The notes: generated from the letters alone by a model not told the origin. A stretch of 64,000 nt of DNA from Hymenobacter sp. J193 (GCF_024700075.1 NZ_JAJONE010000001.1:186001-250000); one strand, 5' to 3'; positions 42,441-51,805 are shown, counted from the stretch's first letter. A program made the numbers and translations.

Positions 42441-42542
42441 GGGACTTGGGGTCTTGGGGACTTAGGGGCTTGGTTTTGTTCCTGAAAGCAATGCTTCGTT
42501 GAACGTCAACCAAGCCCCTAAGTCCCCAAGACCCCAAGTCCC
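42441..42542. repeat. Perfect 35 bp word hairpin between marC-like and rnhA
   Basis: The 35 bases at 42441-42475 (starting GGGACTTGGGGTCTTGGGGA) return as an exact reverse complement at 42508-42542 around a 32-base loop. Internally the arm is a repeat of the word GACTTGGGGTCTTGGG with variations. The spacer runs from the marC-like stop to the rnhA start, with only a few bases outside the hairpin. Confidence 0.9.
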
Positions 42543-42550
42543 CCAAGATC

Positions 42551-43018
42551 ATGATTTACCTTTTTACCGATGGCTCTTCGCGGGGCAACCCGGGGCCGGG
42601 AGGCTACGGCGCCATCCTGCGCTTTGGCCAGCACGAGAAAGAGCTGACCGAGGGCTTCCGCCTCACCACCAACAACCGTATGGAGCTGCTGGCCGTGATT
42701 GTGGGCCTCGAAGCCATTACGCGCCCCGAGCTGCCCATCACCGTGGTCACGGATTCCAAGTACGTGGTGGATGCCGTGGAAAAGCGCTGGGTGTTCGGCT
42801 GGGCGCAGAAACCCGACTTCGGCAAAAAGGCCAACGAAGACTTGTGGCGGCGCTTTCTGAAAATCTACCGCCAGCGCAATGTGCAGTTCCGTTGGGTGCG
42901 CGGCCACAACGGCCACCCCGAAAACGAGCGGTGCGACCAGTTGGCCGTGCGGAGTGCCACCCAAGGCCGGCTGCTCATCGACGAAGGCTATGAGCTGATG
43001 GAAGCCGCCCGTGGCTAA
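42551..43018 (+). CDS. rnhA: Ribonuclease HI
   Basis: A 155-residue enzyme that cuts RNA in RNA-DNA hybrids and helps remove Okazaki primers. The catalytic DEDD set is in FTDGSSRGNPGPGGYG (Asp7), NNRMELLAVI (Glu), VVTDSKYVVDAV (Asp) and ERCDQLAVRSA (Asp), and VRGHNGHPENE holds the catalytic His. It overlaps the next gene by 8 bases. Confidence 0.95.
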   Translation: MIYLFTDGSSRGNPGPGGYGAILRFGQHEKELTEGFRLTTNNRMELLAVIVGLEAITRPELPITVVTDSKYVVDAVEKRWVFGWAQKPDFGKKANEDLWRRFLKIYRQRNVQFRWVRGHNGHPENERCDQLAVRSATQGRLLIDEGYELMEAARG

Positions 43019-43736
43019 CGACTTTTTCCAGTTCAAGCAGTTCCGCGTCGAGCAGGCCGCGTGCGCCATGAAAGTCAGTACCGATGCCTGCGTGCTGGGG
43101 GCAGTGGCCGACGTGGCCGGCGCCCGGCGTATCCTGGACATCGGCACCGGCACCGGCCTGCTGGCTTTGATGGCCGCTCAGCGCAATCCGGTAGCCTATA
43201 TCGAGGCCGTGGAGCTGGAGCCGCAGGCGGCCGCCCAGGCGGCCCGCAACGTAACCGCCAGCCCCTGGCCCGACCGGGTGCTTATCCACGCTCAGAGCCT
43301 GGCCGACTTTGCCGCGACTCAGCCCGCGCCGTTCGACCATATTCTGTGTAACCCGCCGTTCTTCCGCCAGTCGCTCCGCTCGCCCGATGCCCGGCGTACC
43401 ACGGCCCGCCACGCTGCCGAGGACACGCTCAGCTTCGAGGAGCTGGCCGGGTTTGCCGCCGCCTATCTTACTCCCAACGGCCGCCTCACGGTGCTGCTGC
43501 CGCCCCCGGAAATGCAGGAGTTTGCGCAGGCTGCCCGCCGCGCCGGCCTCTACCCTGCCACCCGGCTGGTACTGCGCCACCGAGCCGGCAGCAAGCCACT
43601 GCGCCACATTACCACCTTCAGCCTGACAAGCCAGCCGGTGCAGGAAACGGAGCTGACAATTCGCACTGGGCATGACGACGGCACGTACTCACCGGAGTTC
43701 AGTGCCCTGCTACGGCCGTTCTACCTGGCGCTGTAG
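43011..43736 (+). CDS. trmN6: tRNA1(Val) N6-methyltransferase (YfiC/TrmN6)
   Basis: A 241-residue class I SAM-dependent methyltransferase that should methylate A37 of tRNA-Val. The pattern FFQFKQFRVEQAACAMKVSTDACVLGA is typical of the family. The SAM site is ILDIGTGTGLLALMAA and the catalytic NPPF motif is ILCNPPFFRQSLRS. The start is a GTG at 43011 (MANDFFQF), overlapping the rnhA stop by 8 bases, so the genes are probably coupled. Its 3' end overlaps the convergent saccharopine dehydrogenase-like gene by 38 bases. Confidence 0.9.
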   Translation: MANDFFQFKQFRVEQAACAMKVSTDACVLGAVADVAGARRILDIGTGTGLLALMAAQRNPVAYIEAVELEPQAAAQAARNVTASPWPDRVLIHAQSLADFAATQPAPFDHILCNPPFFRQSLRSPDARRTTARHAAEDTLSFEELAGFAAAYLTPNGRLTVLLPPPEMQEFAQAARRAGLYPATRLVLRHRAGSKPLRHITTFSLTSQPVQETELTIRTGHDDGTYSPEFSALLRPFYLAL

Positions 43737-45084
43737 CCGGCGCGCTCACGCCGGTTTCTTCCACGAAGCGGATACAATAGTCCTGGGCCAGCTCGGCCAG
43801 AATGGGCTCGTACACATCAGCGTGAGTTGGGATGACCACGCCCCGGTGCTGAACCTCGCCCCGCGCCAGCCGCCGTACGGCCATGCCCAGCGGCAGGCCC
43901 ACGGTTTTGGCCATGGCAGTATGCACGGCATCATCGCCCAGCACTACCAGGGACGAGGTGTGCCAGTGAGTTTCGCCGGCCAGTTCGTAGGCAAACAGGT
44001 GCTGCATCACAATCATGTCGTGGTCCTGGGGCTGCAGGGCCCACTTTTCCGTGAGCAGAAGCTCCAGCAGCTGGGCCGGGGTGGCGTCGGATAGGCCCAC
44101 GGGTTGGTCGGAGAAAAGGCCCAGCCAGCGCAGGCGCTGCATTTCCTCCCCGTTTTCGGCCAGGCCCAGATAGGCGGCGCAGCGGGTTGCTACATCGGCG
44201 GACCCGATGGCGGGCAGATACGATGCTACCAGCGCCTGCCAGGGCATATCGGTGGCGTTGGCCAGGTGCACGGAGTCGTCGGTGAGGCCCAGGCGCACCA
44301 GCGCGTGCCAGGCGGCGCAATAGCCGGGGCGGCGCAGGGTGCCACGCAGGATGGTAGGAATATCGTCCAGGCCATAGGGCTGACGGTAGCTGAGCGAGTC
44401 GCGGTTAGCATAGCCATCAAAGGCGCCGTAGCCGGGCACCTGCAGCTGCTCGGTGCGGGCAAACAGGTACTGGTAGGGAATGTAGCGCGGGTGGCCGTTT
44501 TCAAGGTACTTGGCGGTGCTCTGGCCGGCCAGCACCACGTTGCGCGGATTCCAGGTAAACTTGTACTTCCACGGATTGTCACCCTCCGAGTCGGGGGCCA
44601 GCAGCCCGCCGCAGTACGACTTAAACGAGGTTAGCCGCCCGCCCTGCGCCCGAATGTGCTCAATCACCTGCATGGCCGACATGTGGTCGAGGCCGGGGTC
44701 GAGGCCGCATTCCATCAGCAGGGTGATGCCTGCCGCCCGGGCCTCGGCGTCGAAGGCGCGGATTTCGGGACTCACATAGCTGGCCGTGGCTAGGTGGCGG
44801 CCGTGGTGTACGCAGGCCTGAGCCACCACCGGATGAAACAAAGCCGGCAGCATCGACACCACGATGTCCGCCTCCAGTACCAGCGCGTTCAGCAATACCG
44901 CATCAGCAATTTCGAAGGCCACGGCCCGCGCATAGGCCTGGTGCGGGGCCAACAGTGTATGCAACGCAGCGGGATTCACGTCGCCAATGGTGAGTTGCCA
45001 GTTTTCCTGGGGGGCGTAGCGCAGCAGGTACTGAATAAGGGAGGAGGCCGAGCGTCCGGCGCCGAGCAACAGAATGCGGGTCAT
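43699..45084 (-). CDS. Saccharopine dehydrogenase-like oxidoreductase
   Basis: A 461-residue NAD(P)-dependent enzyme. The N-terminal Rossmann fold begins MTRILLLGAGRSASSLIQYL, followed by VVSMLPALFHPVVAQACV and the MECGLDPGLDHMSAM block that marks the saccharopine reductase/LYS9-like family. The C-terminal part (WALQPQDHDMIVMQHLF, KTVGLPLGMAV) is also typical. It may act in lysine breakdown or formation, but Bacteroidota homologues can act on other amino-acid derivatives. The start at 45084 is preferred over the 21-codon longer frame, which is Pro/His-rich. The 38-base antisense overlap with trmN6 is noted. Confidence 0.86.
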   Translation of the reverse strand: MTRILLLGAGRSASSLIQYLLRYAPQENWQLTIGDVNPAALHTLLAPHQAYARAVAFEIADAVLLNALVLEADIVVSMLPALFHPVVAQACVHHGRHLATASYVSPEIRAFDAEARAAGITLLMECGLDPGLDHMSAMQVIEHIRAQGGRLTSFKSYCGGLLAPDSEGDNPWKYKFTWNPRNVVLAGQSTAKYLENGHPRYIPYQYLFARTEQLQVPGYGAFDGYANRDSLSYRQPYGLDDIPTILRGTLRRPGYCAAWHALVRLGLTDDSVHLANATDMPWQALVASYLPAIGSADVATRCAAYLGLAENGEEMQRLRWLGLFSDQPVGLSDATPAQLLELLLTEKWALQPQDHDMIVMQHLFAYELAGETHWHTSSLVVLGDDAVHTAMAKTVGLPLGMAVRRLARGEVQHRGVVIPTHADVYEPILAELAQDYCIRFVEETGVSAPATAPGRTAVAGH

Positions 45085-45296
45085 GAAGGGGGCGGAAGGT
45101 GAGGGCGGCGCGTGAGGGTGCCGCCCGGGGTGGGAATCAGGGGTCAAGTATCGGGAAATCCCCTGAACACTCCTCGTCTACTTGCCAAAGTATTTCAGGA
45201 AACCAGGTAGCAAAAACCCGGAAATGTTGTACATTCACCGCCCCTTCTTGCGCCGGGGCCGCGGTTTGGCCTTGGTAAGTTTATCTTTTGCTGCCA

Positions 45297-45791
45297 ATGG
45301 CTCACCTGCATACGCTCACTATTTCGGTTGAGGTGCTGACCTCCGAAGCCGAACTTTCGCCCGCCGAGTCTGCCGTTTGGCAGGCTGCCCGCGCCGCCAC
45401 CGACCACGCGTATGCTCCCTACTCCCACTTCCACGTAGGCACCGCCCTTCTACTCGATGATGGCACCATCTTTCGGGGAACCAACCAGGAAAACGCGGCT
45501 TTCCCGTCCGGCCTCTGCGCCGAGCGCACGGCCCTGTTCGGGTTGGCCGCCAGTCAGCCCACGCGCCGCATCCGGGGTATGGCCGTAGCCGCACGCCCTG
45601 CCGCCGGCGACTTTGTGCCCGTTTCTTCCTGCGGGGCCTGCCGCCAGGTGATGGCCGAGTATGAGCACCGCCAGGGCGAGGCTATTCCGCTGCTGCTGCC
45701 CGGCCCGGGGGGCACCATTCACCGCTTCCAGCGCCTGAGTGACCTGCTGCCTTTCGGCTTCACCGCCGACGACCTGCCCGCCCGCCCCTGA
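45297..45791 (+). CDS. cdd: Cytidine deaminase
   Basis: A 164-residue zinc enzyme that deaminates cytidine and deoxycytidine to uridine forms for salvage. The motifs are AYAPYSHFHVGTALLL, NQENAAFPSGLCAERTALF (Cys ligand and catalytic Glu) and PVSSCGACRQVMAEY (two Cys ligands). The ATG at 45297 is preferred over a TTG three codons upstream. TATCTTTT at 45282-45289, followed by G, approximates the -7 element just upstream. A palindrome array follows the stop codon. Confidence 0.94.
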   Translation: MAHLHTLTISVEVLTSEAELSPAESAVWQAARAATDHAYAPYSHFHVGTALLLDDGTIFRGTNQENAAFPSGLCAERTALFGLAASQPTRRIRGMAVAARPAAGDFVPVSSCGACRQVMAEYEHRQGEAIPLLLPGPGGTIHRFQRLSDLLPFGFTADDLPARP

Positions 45792-45847
45792 CGCCGCCGG
45801 CCGGTTGCTCCTGGAAGGAACAAACGATAGGCTTGCTGGTGCTGCCT

Positions 45848-46036
45848 TGGTCCTCGGAGGACCACCCGAGGGCTTCCGAAGTGCAACGATGGTCCTCGGA
45901 GGACCATCCGACGTCCTCGGAGGACCAAAGGAGAGCTTCCGAAGTGCAACGATGGTCCTCCGAGGATGAACGGACGTCCTCCGAGGACACCTGGTTACCT
46001 TTTTAGAACATCTGGTTGTTCCCAGAGGACCATCCG
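45848..46036. repeat. Array of short palindromes after cdd
   Basis: The palindrome GGTCCTCGGAGGACC, or its G-to-C variant GGTCCTCCGAGGA, occurs about five times in 140 bases (45848-45864, 45890-45906, 45912-45927, 45954-45966, 45974-45989), and a degenerate half copy lies near 46021. A longer direct repeat beginning GCTTCCGAAGTGCAACGATG starts at about 45872 and again at about 45935. It overlaps no gene. Its function is unknown; it is unlike the word hairpins because the units are self-palindromes. Confidence 0.75.
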
Positions 46037-46130
46037 GGCGCTGCCGCAGTTTACCGCTACGGTTGGCCCAAACCCGTTTGGGGATTGAAACGACCTTGCT
46101 CATCATTTCATTATCTCACCACCTCACCGC

Positions 46131-46793
46131 ATGTCCGCTGCCCGGGAGCATCATCTTGCCGTATCGCGCACGGCCCGCTACTTTCAGGCGGGCGAGTTGG
46201 GGCTGCATACCCGGCAGCTGTGGGTGGTGTGCCACGGCTACGGGCAGCTGGCGCAGTACTTCATCCGCCACTTCACCCCCCTCACCGATGCCGACCCGGC
46301 TTTGGTAGTGGTGGCGCCGGAGGGCCTCTCCCGTTTCTATCTGCAGGGCACCAGCGGCCGGGTGGGTGCTACCTGGATGACGCGTGAAGACCGGCTAACG
46401 GAAATAGAGGATTACGTGGCTTATCTCAATCTGCTCACGGAAAGCCTACTGGCGCAGGTGCCAACCGATGTGCGCGTCACGGTGCTGGGGTTTTCACAGG
46501 GCTCCGCCACGGTGGGGCGCTGGCTGGCCCGTGCCCGGTTTCGGCCGGCCCGGCTGGTGCTCTGGGCCGGCGCCTTTCCGCCCGATGTCGACTTCTCCGT
46601 AGCCTCACATCTGGCGCGGCGCGTGCCTATCACGCTGGTGTGCGGCACCCACGACCAATACATTTCCGAAGCCGACCTCACCGCCCAACAGGCGTTTCTG
46701 CACGGCCTGGGCTGCACACCTACCGTGTTGCGCTTCGATGGCGGCCACGAGCTGAATGCCAACGTGCTACGCCAGCTCCACGCCGAAGCCTAG
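46131..46793 (+). CDS. Alpha/beta hydrolase, carboxylesterase/phospholipase-like
   Basis: A 220-residue cytoplasmic hydrolase of the dienelactone hydrolase/phospholipase-carboxylesterase type. The oxyanion strand is LWVVCHGYGQLAQYF, the nucleophile Ser is in LGFSQGSATVGRW near residue 121, and the Asp and His are in VCGTHDQYISE and RFDGGHELNANVL. The substrate is unknown. It is convergent with the SDR gene across a long hairpin. Confidence 0.88.
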   Translation: MSAAREHHLAVSRTARYFQAGELGLHTRQLWVVCHGYGQLAQYFIRHFTPLTDADPALVVVAPEGLSRFYLQGTSGRVGATWMTREDRLTEIEDYVAYLNLLTESLLAQVPTDVRVTVLGFSQGSATVGRWLARARFRPARLVLWAGAFPPDVDFSVASHLARRVPITLVCGTHDQYISEADLTAQQAFLHGLGCTPTVLRFDGGHELNANVLRQLHAEA

Positions 46794-46811
46794 TATCTCC
46801 CCCATTACGCC

Positions 46812-46899
46812 GTAGGGTGCGGGGCTTGTCCCCACCCGTCGCGACACGAAGCCCACGCAGGTCGTGCAAAGACGGGCGGGGATAAGCCCCGCACCCTAC
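46812..46899. terminator. Long 29 bp inverted repeat between convergent genes
   Basis: The 29 bases at 46812-46840 (starting GTAGGGTGCGGGGCTT) pair with 46871-46899 with only two mismatches around a 30-base loop. TTTTT follows shortly on the plus strand. It is probably a bidirectional terminator derived from a dispersed repeat. Confidence 0.75.
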
Positions 46900-46933
46900 T
46901 GATTTTTTGCGCCATTCTCCCTTCAGCTAACCG

Positions 46934-47683
46934 CTAGGCGTCGCGGCGGAAGTGCATGGTGGAGGCTTGGGCGGCCGGCAGCAAGAGCACTTCGGCAATA
47001 TTTACGTGGGGTGGACGCGTTACCATAAACCCGATTACGTCGGCCACATCCTCGGCCGTAAGCGGCTGAAAGCCCTTGTACACGGCGGCGGCACGCTCCT
47101 CGTCTCCTTTAAAGCGCACCTGCGCAAACTCCGTCTGCACGGCGCCGGGGTTTACCTCGGCTACCCGAATGCCGTGGGGCAGCAAGTCCAGCCGCATCGA
47201 CTTGCTGAGCATCGCCACGGCCGCTTTAGACGCGCAGTACACATTCCCGTTGGGGTAGGCCTCGTGCCCGGCAATGGAGCCGATGTTGATGACGTGGCCC
47301 CGCTGGCGCTTCGTCATGCCCGGCAGCACGGCCCGACTCACGTAGAGCAGGCCCTTCACGTTGCCATCCAGCATGGCATCCCAGTCGGCCACGCTGCCTT
47401 CCTGAATGGGCCCGAGGCCGTGGGCATTGCCAGCGTTGTTGATGAGCACGTCGATATCAGCAAACTCCATCGGCAGACCGGCCAAGGCCGCTTCGGTAGC
47501 GGCCTGGTCGCGCACGTCAAACGTGAGCAGGTGTGTGGGCGTGGAAGCCAGCTGCCGGGCCACTTCCTCCAGCCGCTCCCGGCGGCGGCCCGTCAGGATC
47601 AATGAAAACCCGGCTTTTGCCAGTACCAGGGCCGTAGCCCGGCCAATTCCCGAAGAAGCTCCCGTAATCAGGGCAATAGGCAT
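46934..47683 (-). CDS. Short-chain dehydrogenase, YdfG-like
   Basis: A 249-residue NADP-dependent oxidoreductase. It has the TGASSGIGRATALVLAK cofactor motif, NNAGNAHGLGP, the catalytic Ser in INIGSIAGHEAYP and YCASKAAVAML (Tyr, Lys). The end matches the 3-hydroxy acid dehydrogenase YdfG group. The substrate may be 3-hydroxy acids or serine. The start is the ATG at 47683, and a dispersed-repeat hairpin lies directly upstream. Confidence 0.92.
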   Translation of the reverse strand: MPIALITGASSGIGRATALVLAKAGFSLILTGRRRERLEEVARQLASTPTHLLTFDVRDQAATEAALAGLPMEFADIDVLINNAGNAHGLGPIQEGSVADWDAMLDGNVKGLLYVSRAVLPGMTKRQRGHVINIGSIAGHEAYPNGNVYCASKAAVAMLSKSMRLDLLPHGIRVAEVNPGAVQTEFAQVRFKGDEERAAAVYKGFQPLTAEDVADVIGFMVTRPPHVNIAEVLLLPAAQASTMHFRRDA

Positions 47684-47717
47684 AATTGAATGGTTTGCTG
47701 GTTAAATGGTTGAATGG

Positions 47718-47872
47718 TCATTGCGAGCAAAGCGAAGCAATCCGTCCTGGACAACGTGACAAGCCTCAGGCTGTGACAAGACCACACCTGCGACGCCTAG
47801 GTAAGAGTTAAGTAGTGAAAGAAAGGGAGCTGGTTTTGCCTAGGACGGATTGCTTCGCTTTGCTCGCAATGA
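47718..47872. repeat. Dispersed repeat hairpin, perfect 31 bp arms
   Basis: The 31 bases at 47718-47748 (TCATTGCGAGCAAAGCGAAG and 11 more) are exactly inverted at 47842-47872. Near copies of the same arm occur at 57353-57378 and 57485-57510. Flanking it are TTAAATGGTTGAATGG-type words that continue to the SDR start codon. No gene lies inside. Confidence 0.85.
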
Positions 47873-47882
47873 CACTATTCAG

Positions 47883-48662
47883 CTATTCAAAATTCAGGTA
47901 AAGCGTGACGGCGTTGGTGCGCAGGCGCTGCAGGTTGCGGCTGTACACATCGGAATTATTCTGCAGCACGTTGGGCAGGCCGTGGGAAAAGCGCAGCTCG
48001 GGGGCAAACTTGAAGAACGGGTAAAACAAGTCCATGCCTACGCCATACTCCAGGGAGTAATCGGTGCCGGCGGTGCGCAATACGCTGGTTTCGGGGTCCT
48101 GGCGACGGTTGGTGACGCTCACGCTGGCCTTGGCCCCGGCAATGAGGTACATGCGCGAGTTGCGGCGCCGCTCCGAATGAAACTTGAGCAGCAGCGGAAA
48201 CTCCAGCACAGTCCCCCCAACTTCCTGGGTTTTAATGGAGTCGGCCGGGGAATAAGAAAGCGGCTTGTACTCGATGCGGCGGTTGGAGAATTCGACCCCG
48301 GGCGTAAAGCGCAGGGTAAAGAAATCCGCCAGCCGGGCATCCCCCACGAAGTTCACCCCAAAGCTCGGGCTCATAATAGCATTGGCCGAAACCTCCCGGC
48401 TTTGGGTGTAGCGCGGGGAGTGCTCCACCCGAAAGCGCGTGGCACTTACGTTCAGCTGAAAGCCCCCGTGAAACCACTTGTCATCGTAGCCTGGCAGGTT
48501 GTTCACGAACAGGGTTTTCACGTTGCCATTGCGCCCGCGCCGGGCCCGGGTAGGGCTTTGCGCCTCGGCCGCGTGGCCCGCCAGCAGGCCCAGGGCCAGC
48601 AGCAGGGCTGCTACTTGGTGGCGGTATAAATGGAGCTGATACCGAACGTGAGGGGTTGCCAT
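47883..48662 (-). CDS. porT: PorT family protein of the type IX secretion system
   Basis: A 259-residue outer-membrane beta-barrel needed for T9SS-dependent secretion. A hydrophobic signal segment ([19 protein letters not shown]) precedes the mature protein. Family features include [41 protein letters not shown] and [16 protein letters not shown], with [12 protein letters not shown] and the terminal [13 protein letters not shown]. The ATG at 48662 overlaps the 3' end of ubiE by 52 bases; the ubiE-porT pairing is common in Bacteroidota and supports the assignment. Together with the PorE-like protein and the sorting tail at 9.2 kb, it shows a working T9SS. Confidence 0.88.
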   Translation of the reverse strand: MATPHVRYQLHLYRHQVAALLLALGLLAGHAAEAQSPTRARRGRNGNVKTLFVNNLPGYDDKWFHGGFQLNVSATRFRVEHSPRYTQSREVSANAIMSPSFGVNFVGDARLADFFTLRFTPGVEFSNRRIEYKPLSYSPADSIKTQEVGGTVLEFPLLLKFHSERRRNSRMYLIAGAKASVSVTNRRQDPETSVLRTAGTDYSLEYGVGMDLFYPFFKFAPELRFSHGLPNVLQNNSDVYSRNLQRLRTNAVTLYLNFE

Positions 48663-49339
48663 GCAGTAGTCTTAAAGCCCACCTGGGCCAGAATGGTCAG
48701 AAAAGCGCTGCCGTCGGGGAAGGCCTGCACCGACTCGGGCAGGTAGGTGTAGGCGGCGCGGTCTTTGGAAATCAGCTTGCCGAACACCGGCAGAATGTGC
48801 TGAAAGTAGAAGTTGTAGGCCTGCTTCATAGGAAAAGCCGTGGGCTTGGAAAACTCCAGAATCACGAGCTTGCCCCCAGGCCGCAGTACGCGCCGCATTT
48901 CGGCCAGCCCCTTCGACAGATTCTCGAAGTTGCGCACCCCGAAAGAAGCGGTTACGGCGTCGAAGTGGTCGTCGGGAAACGGCAGATTCTCGGAGTCGCC
49001 CAGCTCCAGCTGAATGCGGTTGCTCAGGCCTTTAGCGGCCAGCTTGCGCCGCCCTACTTCTAGCATGCCTTCCGAAATGTCCACGCCCGTAATCTGCGCA
49101 TCGGCTGAGGCCGCCCGCAGGGTTTCAATGGCGAAGTCGGCCGTGCCGGTGGCAATGTCCAGAATGCGGGCTGGCCGTAGTTCCTTCAGCTCACTTACTG
49201 CCTTGCGCCGCCAGTAGATGTCGGTGCCAGCGCTCAGAAAGTGGTTCAGGAAGTCATACTTGCCGGCAATGCTGTTGAACATCTGCGCCACCTGCGACTT
49301 CTTGCCGGCAGCATCATCTTTGTAGGGAACTACGGACAT
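48611..49339 (-). CDS. ubiE: Demethylmenaquinone/ubiquinone C-methyltransferase
   Basis: A 242-residue SAM-dependent methyltransferase that converts demethylmenaquinone to menaquinone. Signatures are [52 protein letters not shown] (SAM), [45 protein letters not shown] and the C-terminal [13 protein letters not shown]. It overlaps porT by 52 bases. Confidence 0.95.
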   Translation of the reverse strand: MSVVPYKDDAAGKKSQVAQMFNSIAGKYDFLNHFLSAGTDIYWRRKAVSELKELRPARILDIATGTADFAIETLRAASADAQITGVDISEGMLEVGRRKLAAKGLSNRIQLELGDSENLPFPDDHFDAVTASFGVRNFENLSKGLAEMRRVLRPGGKLVILEFSKPTAFPMKQAYNFYFQHILPVFGKLISKDRAAYTYLPESVQAFPDGSAFLTILAQVGFKTTAWQPLTFGISSIYTATK

Positions 49340-49410
49340 ACTTCAGGGAAACAACGACGGAAAAGGCGTCGAATTGCTCAAACTTAACGCCGTGGCCGGG
49401 ATTATGTTAA

Positions 49411-49443
49411 AAAAAGGGTCGGGCACATGGCCCGACCCTTTTT
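49411..49443. terminator. Bidirectional terminator between ubiE and the PorE-like gene
   Basis: AAAAAGGGTCGGG (49411-49423) pairs with CCCGACCCTTTTT (49431-49443) around seven bases. On the minus strand it follows the PorE-like gene (stop 49464). Confidence 0.88.
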
Positions 49444-49463
49444 ACTTTCTGATGATGTGCACG

Positions 49464-51805
49464 TTACGGTTTCACCGTAGTCGTGTCGGTCGGCGTAGTT
49501 GTGGCTGGGGCAGCGCCTTCAATCTGCAGCTTGGTTTTGCCGGTTTCGTCCTTGGTCTTGGCATCGATTTCACCCTCTTTATAGACGGTTTTCGACTCCT
49601 GACCTTCGGGGCCTTTGGCTTTCACCTTCACTTTGTCGCTGTCCTCGTCCACCTTGGTTTTCACCTTGGTGCCGTCGGCCATCTTCACCTTGCTTTTGCC
49701 GGGCTGCAGAGGGGCAGCAGTGCTCCGGGTAGTGCCGGTGCTGCTTGCTCCCGTGCGGGTACCTGTGCCAGTGCCCGTAGCGCCACCGGCGCCGGTGCCA
49801 GCTCCCGTACCCGTGCCGGGGTTCAGTTTCGGCATGGTTTCACCTTCCTTCAGAATCGGGCGGAACTCCACGCGGCGGTTCAGCTGCATGTTTTCCGGCG
49901 AATCGTTCGGGGCATCGGGGCGACGCTCACCGTAGCTGGTCGTCACGAGGCGGGTTTCAGCAATACCGTTCTTCTTCAGGAAGTTGTACGCTGCGTTGGC
50001 GCGGTTCTGACCCAACACGATGTTGTACTCATCCGTGTTGCGCGAGTCGCAGTGGCCTTCGATAGACAGGTTCAGGCTCGTGTTGGCTTTCAGAATACGG
50101 GTGATGTTGTTCAGCTCCGTAATCGACTCCGGCCGTAAAGCATACTTGTCGGTATCGAAGTAGATTTTCTTGAACTGATCGGGATTAGTTGTCGTCGTAT
50201 CTACATACGGCACGTAGAAGTTCTTCTCGATAACCGTGGAGTCGTTGGTAACGATAGGAACGGCAAATTCCTGCGTCTCAATGCTCTTGCCGTCTTTCGA
50301 CACGGCCACCTGATAGGTACGGCCCGAAAGCACAGTTACCTGGTAGTTGCCGGAATCGGGCTTGGTTACGTCGCGGTAGCTGAGAACTTCCTTGGCGGCA
50401 GTGGTGCCGCTGAACACCAGCTCGGCACCCGGAACCACCGTCACACTGTCGCGGGCCGAAAGGACCTTGCCACGGATGATGACGTTCTTGATGTAGTTGA
50501 TGGTGTAGATGTCCTTTTCACCGTAGCCACCAATGCGGTACGACGACAGGTAGGCGTACGAGCCATCCGGCGACAACCGGTAGTAGCTGTCATCGTCGGG
50601 CGTATTAACGGGGTAGCCCATGTTTTCGGCCCGGCCCCACTTGTTGCCAATCGAGTCCCACTCCGACTTGAAGATGTCGTAGCCGCCCATGGTGTTGTGG
50701 CCGCGGGAGGAGAAGTACATCGTCTTGCCATCCTTGCTCAGGAACGGGCTGTCGTCGTCGTACTTGGTGTTGATGGCGTTGCCAATGGTTTTGGCCTCAC
50801 CCCAGTCGCCACCTGGCTGGCGGTTGGCGAAGTAGATGTCCAGTGTACCATCCTCGGAGTATTTGCCCGTGGAGAAGTAGATGGTGCGTCCGTCGGGCGT
50901 GATGTAGGCGTCCGACTCGAACTGCTTCGAGTTAACATTGCTGTTCAGCTTCTTGGGCTCGGTCCAGTCGCCGCCGGCTTTTTCGGAGTAGAAGATGTCG
51001 CCACCTTCGTCCTGCCGGTACATCAGCATCTTGGTGTCGTTGTCGAACACCTGAATGGAAGCGTCGTGGCCTTTACCGTTGAGCACGCCCGACAGTGAAC
51101 GGGGCTTTTCCCAGTTCTCATCATCGATGCGCTTGGCTTCGAAGATGTCTTCGTAGTACTCACCATCGGCGGCAATATTGCCTTTGCCTTGCTTGGCCTC
51201 AGCGGCCGAGGCGTTGGCGCCGGTTACGTTCTCCCCCGGGAGGTAAAGAGCAGTAGCTTGTCGTCGCTCGAAATTACGGGACTGTGCTCCGAGAACGGCG
51301 TGTTGATAGTGGGGCCCAGGTTCTTTACAAAGATATCCTTGGGCGTATTGAACTGCACCTTGGCGTTTTTGCTGTGCTGAATCAGCTGGGCCAGCTCCGT
51401 TTTGCGGGTGTCCTTCTTTTTCAGCGTGGCATTGTAGGCCTGATAATGGGTAATGGCCTCATCAAAGTTGTAGTTGAGGTGGTCTACCCGGCCCAGCCAG
51501 TACTCTACGTCCTTCGAGACGTTCTTTTTCAGGCGCTGTGCCTTGTAGATGTAGTCGCTGGCCTTCTCTTTGTCAAAGGACATGTAGGCAATACCAGCGC
51601 GGAACAGAGCTACGGCGTTGTTGGGCTCTTTGGCCAGTACCTGCTCGTAGTAAGGAATAGCCGCCCGGTAATTTTCTAAGTCGAAGAACTTGTTTGCGGT
51701 CTTCAGCTGCTTACGGGTGCTTTGGGCCAGAGCTGGCTGACTTACTGCCGTAGCAAGGGCGAAGGCGCACGAAGCCGTTAATAACCTTCTGACTACGTTG
51801 TCCAT
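49464..51805 (-). pseudogene. PorE-like OmpA-family protein, frameshifted once
   Basis: Two frames together make a protein of about 780 residues with the domain order of the T9SS component PorE. The first frame, from ATG 51805, has a signal peptide (LLTASCAFALATAVSQPALAQ) and TPR repeats (NKFFDLENYRAAIPYYEQVL). The second has WD40/PD40-type propeller blades (DAYITPDGRTIYFSTGKYSE, SPFLSKDGKTMYFSSRG), a carboxypeptidase-regulatory-like domain (VIIRGKVLSARDSVTV) and an OmpA peptidoglycan-binding domain (NLSIEGHCDSRNTDEYN, RRVEFRPI). The break is at the five-C run (five coding G) at about 51234-51238; six G restore LFTSRGENVTG. The C-terminus continues for over 100 residues of Gly/Thr and charged repeats past the OmpA domain, which is unusual. 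The family is large, so a non-T9SS role is possible. Confidence 0.85.

Noticed and set aside
45450..46106. Open frame with repeated RRT-VALRK-type segments over the palindrome array
   Set aside because: The peptide repeats only reflect the DNA palindromes; several frames are open there and cdd overlaps it.
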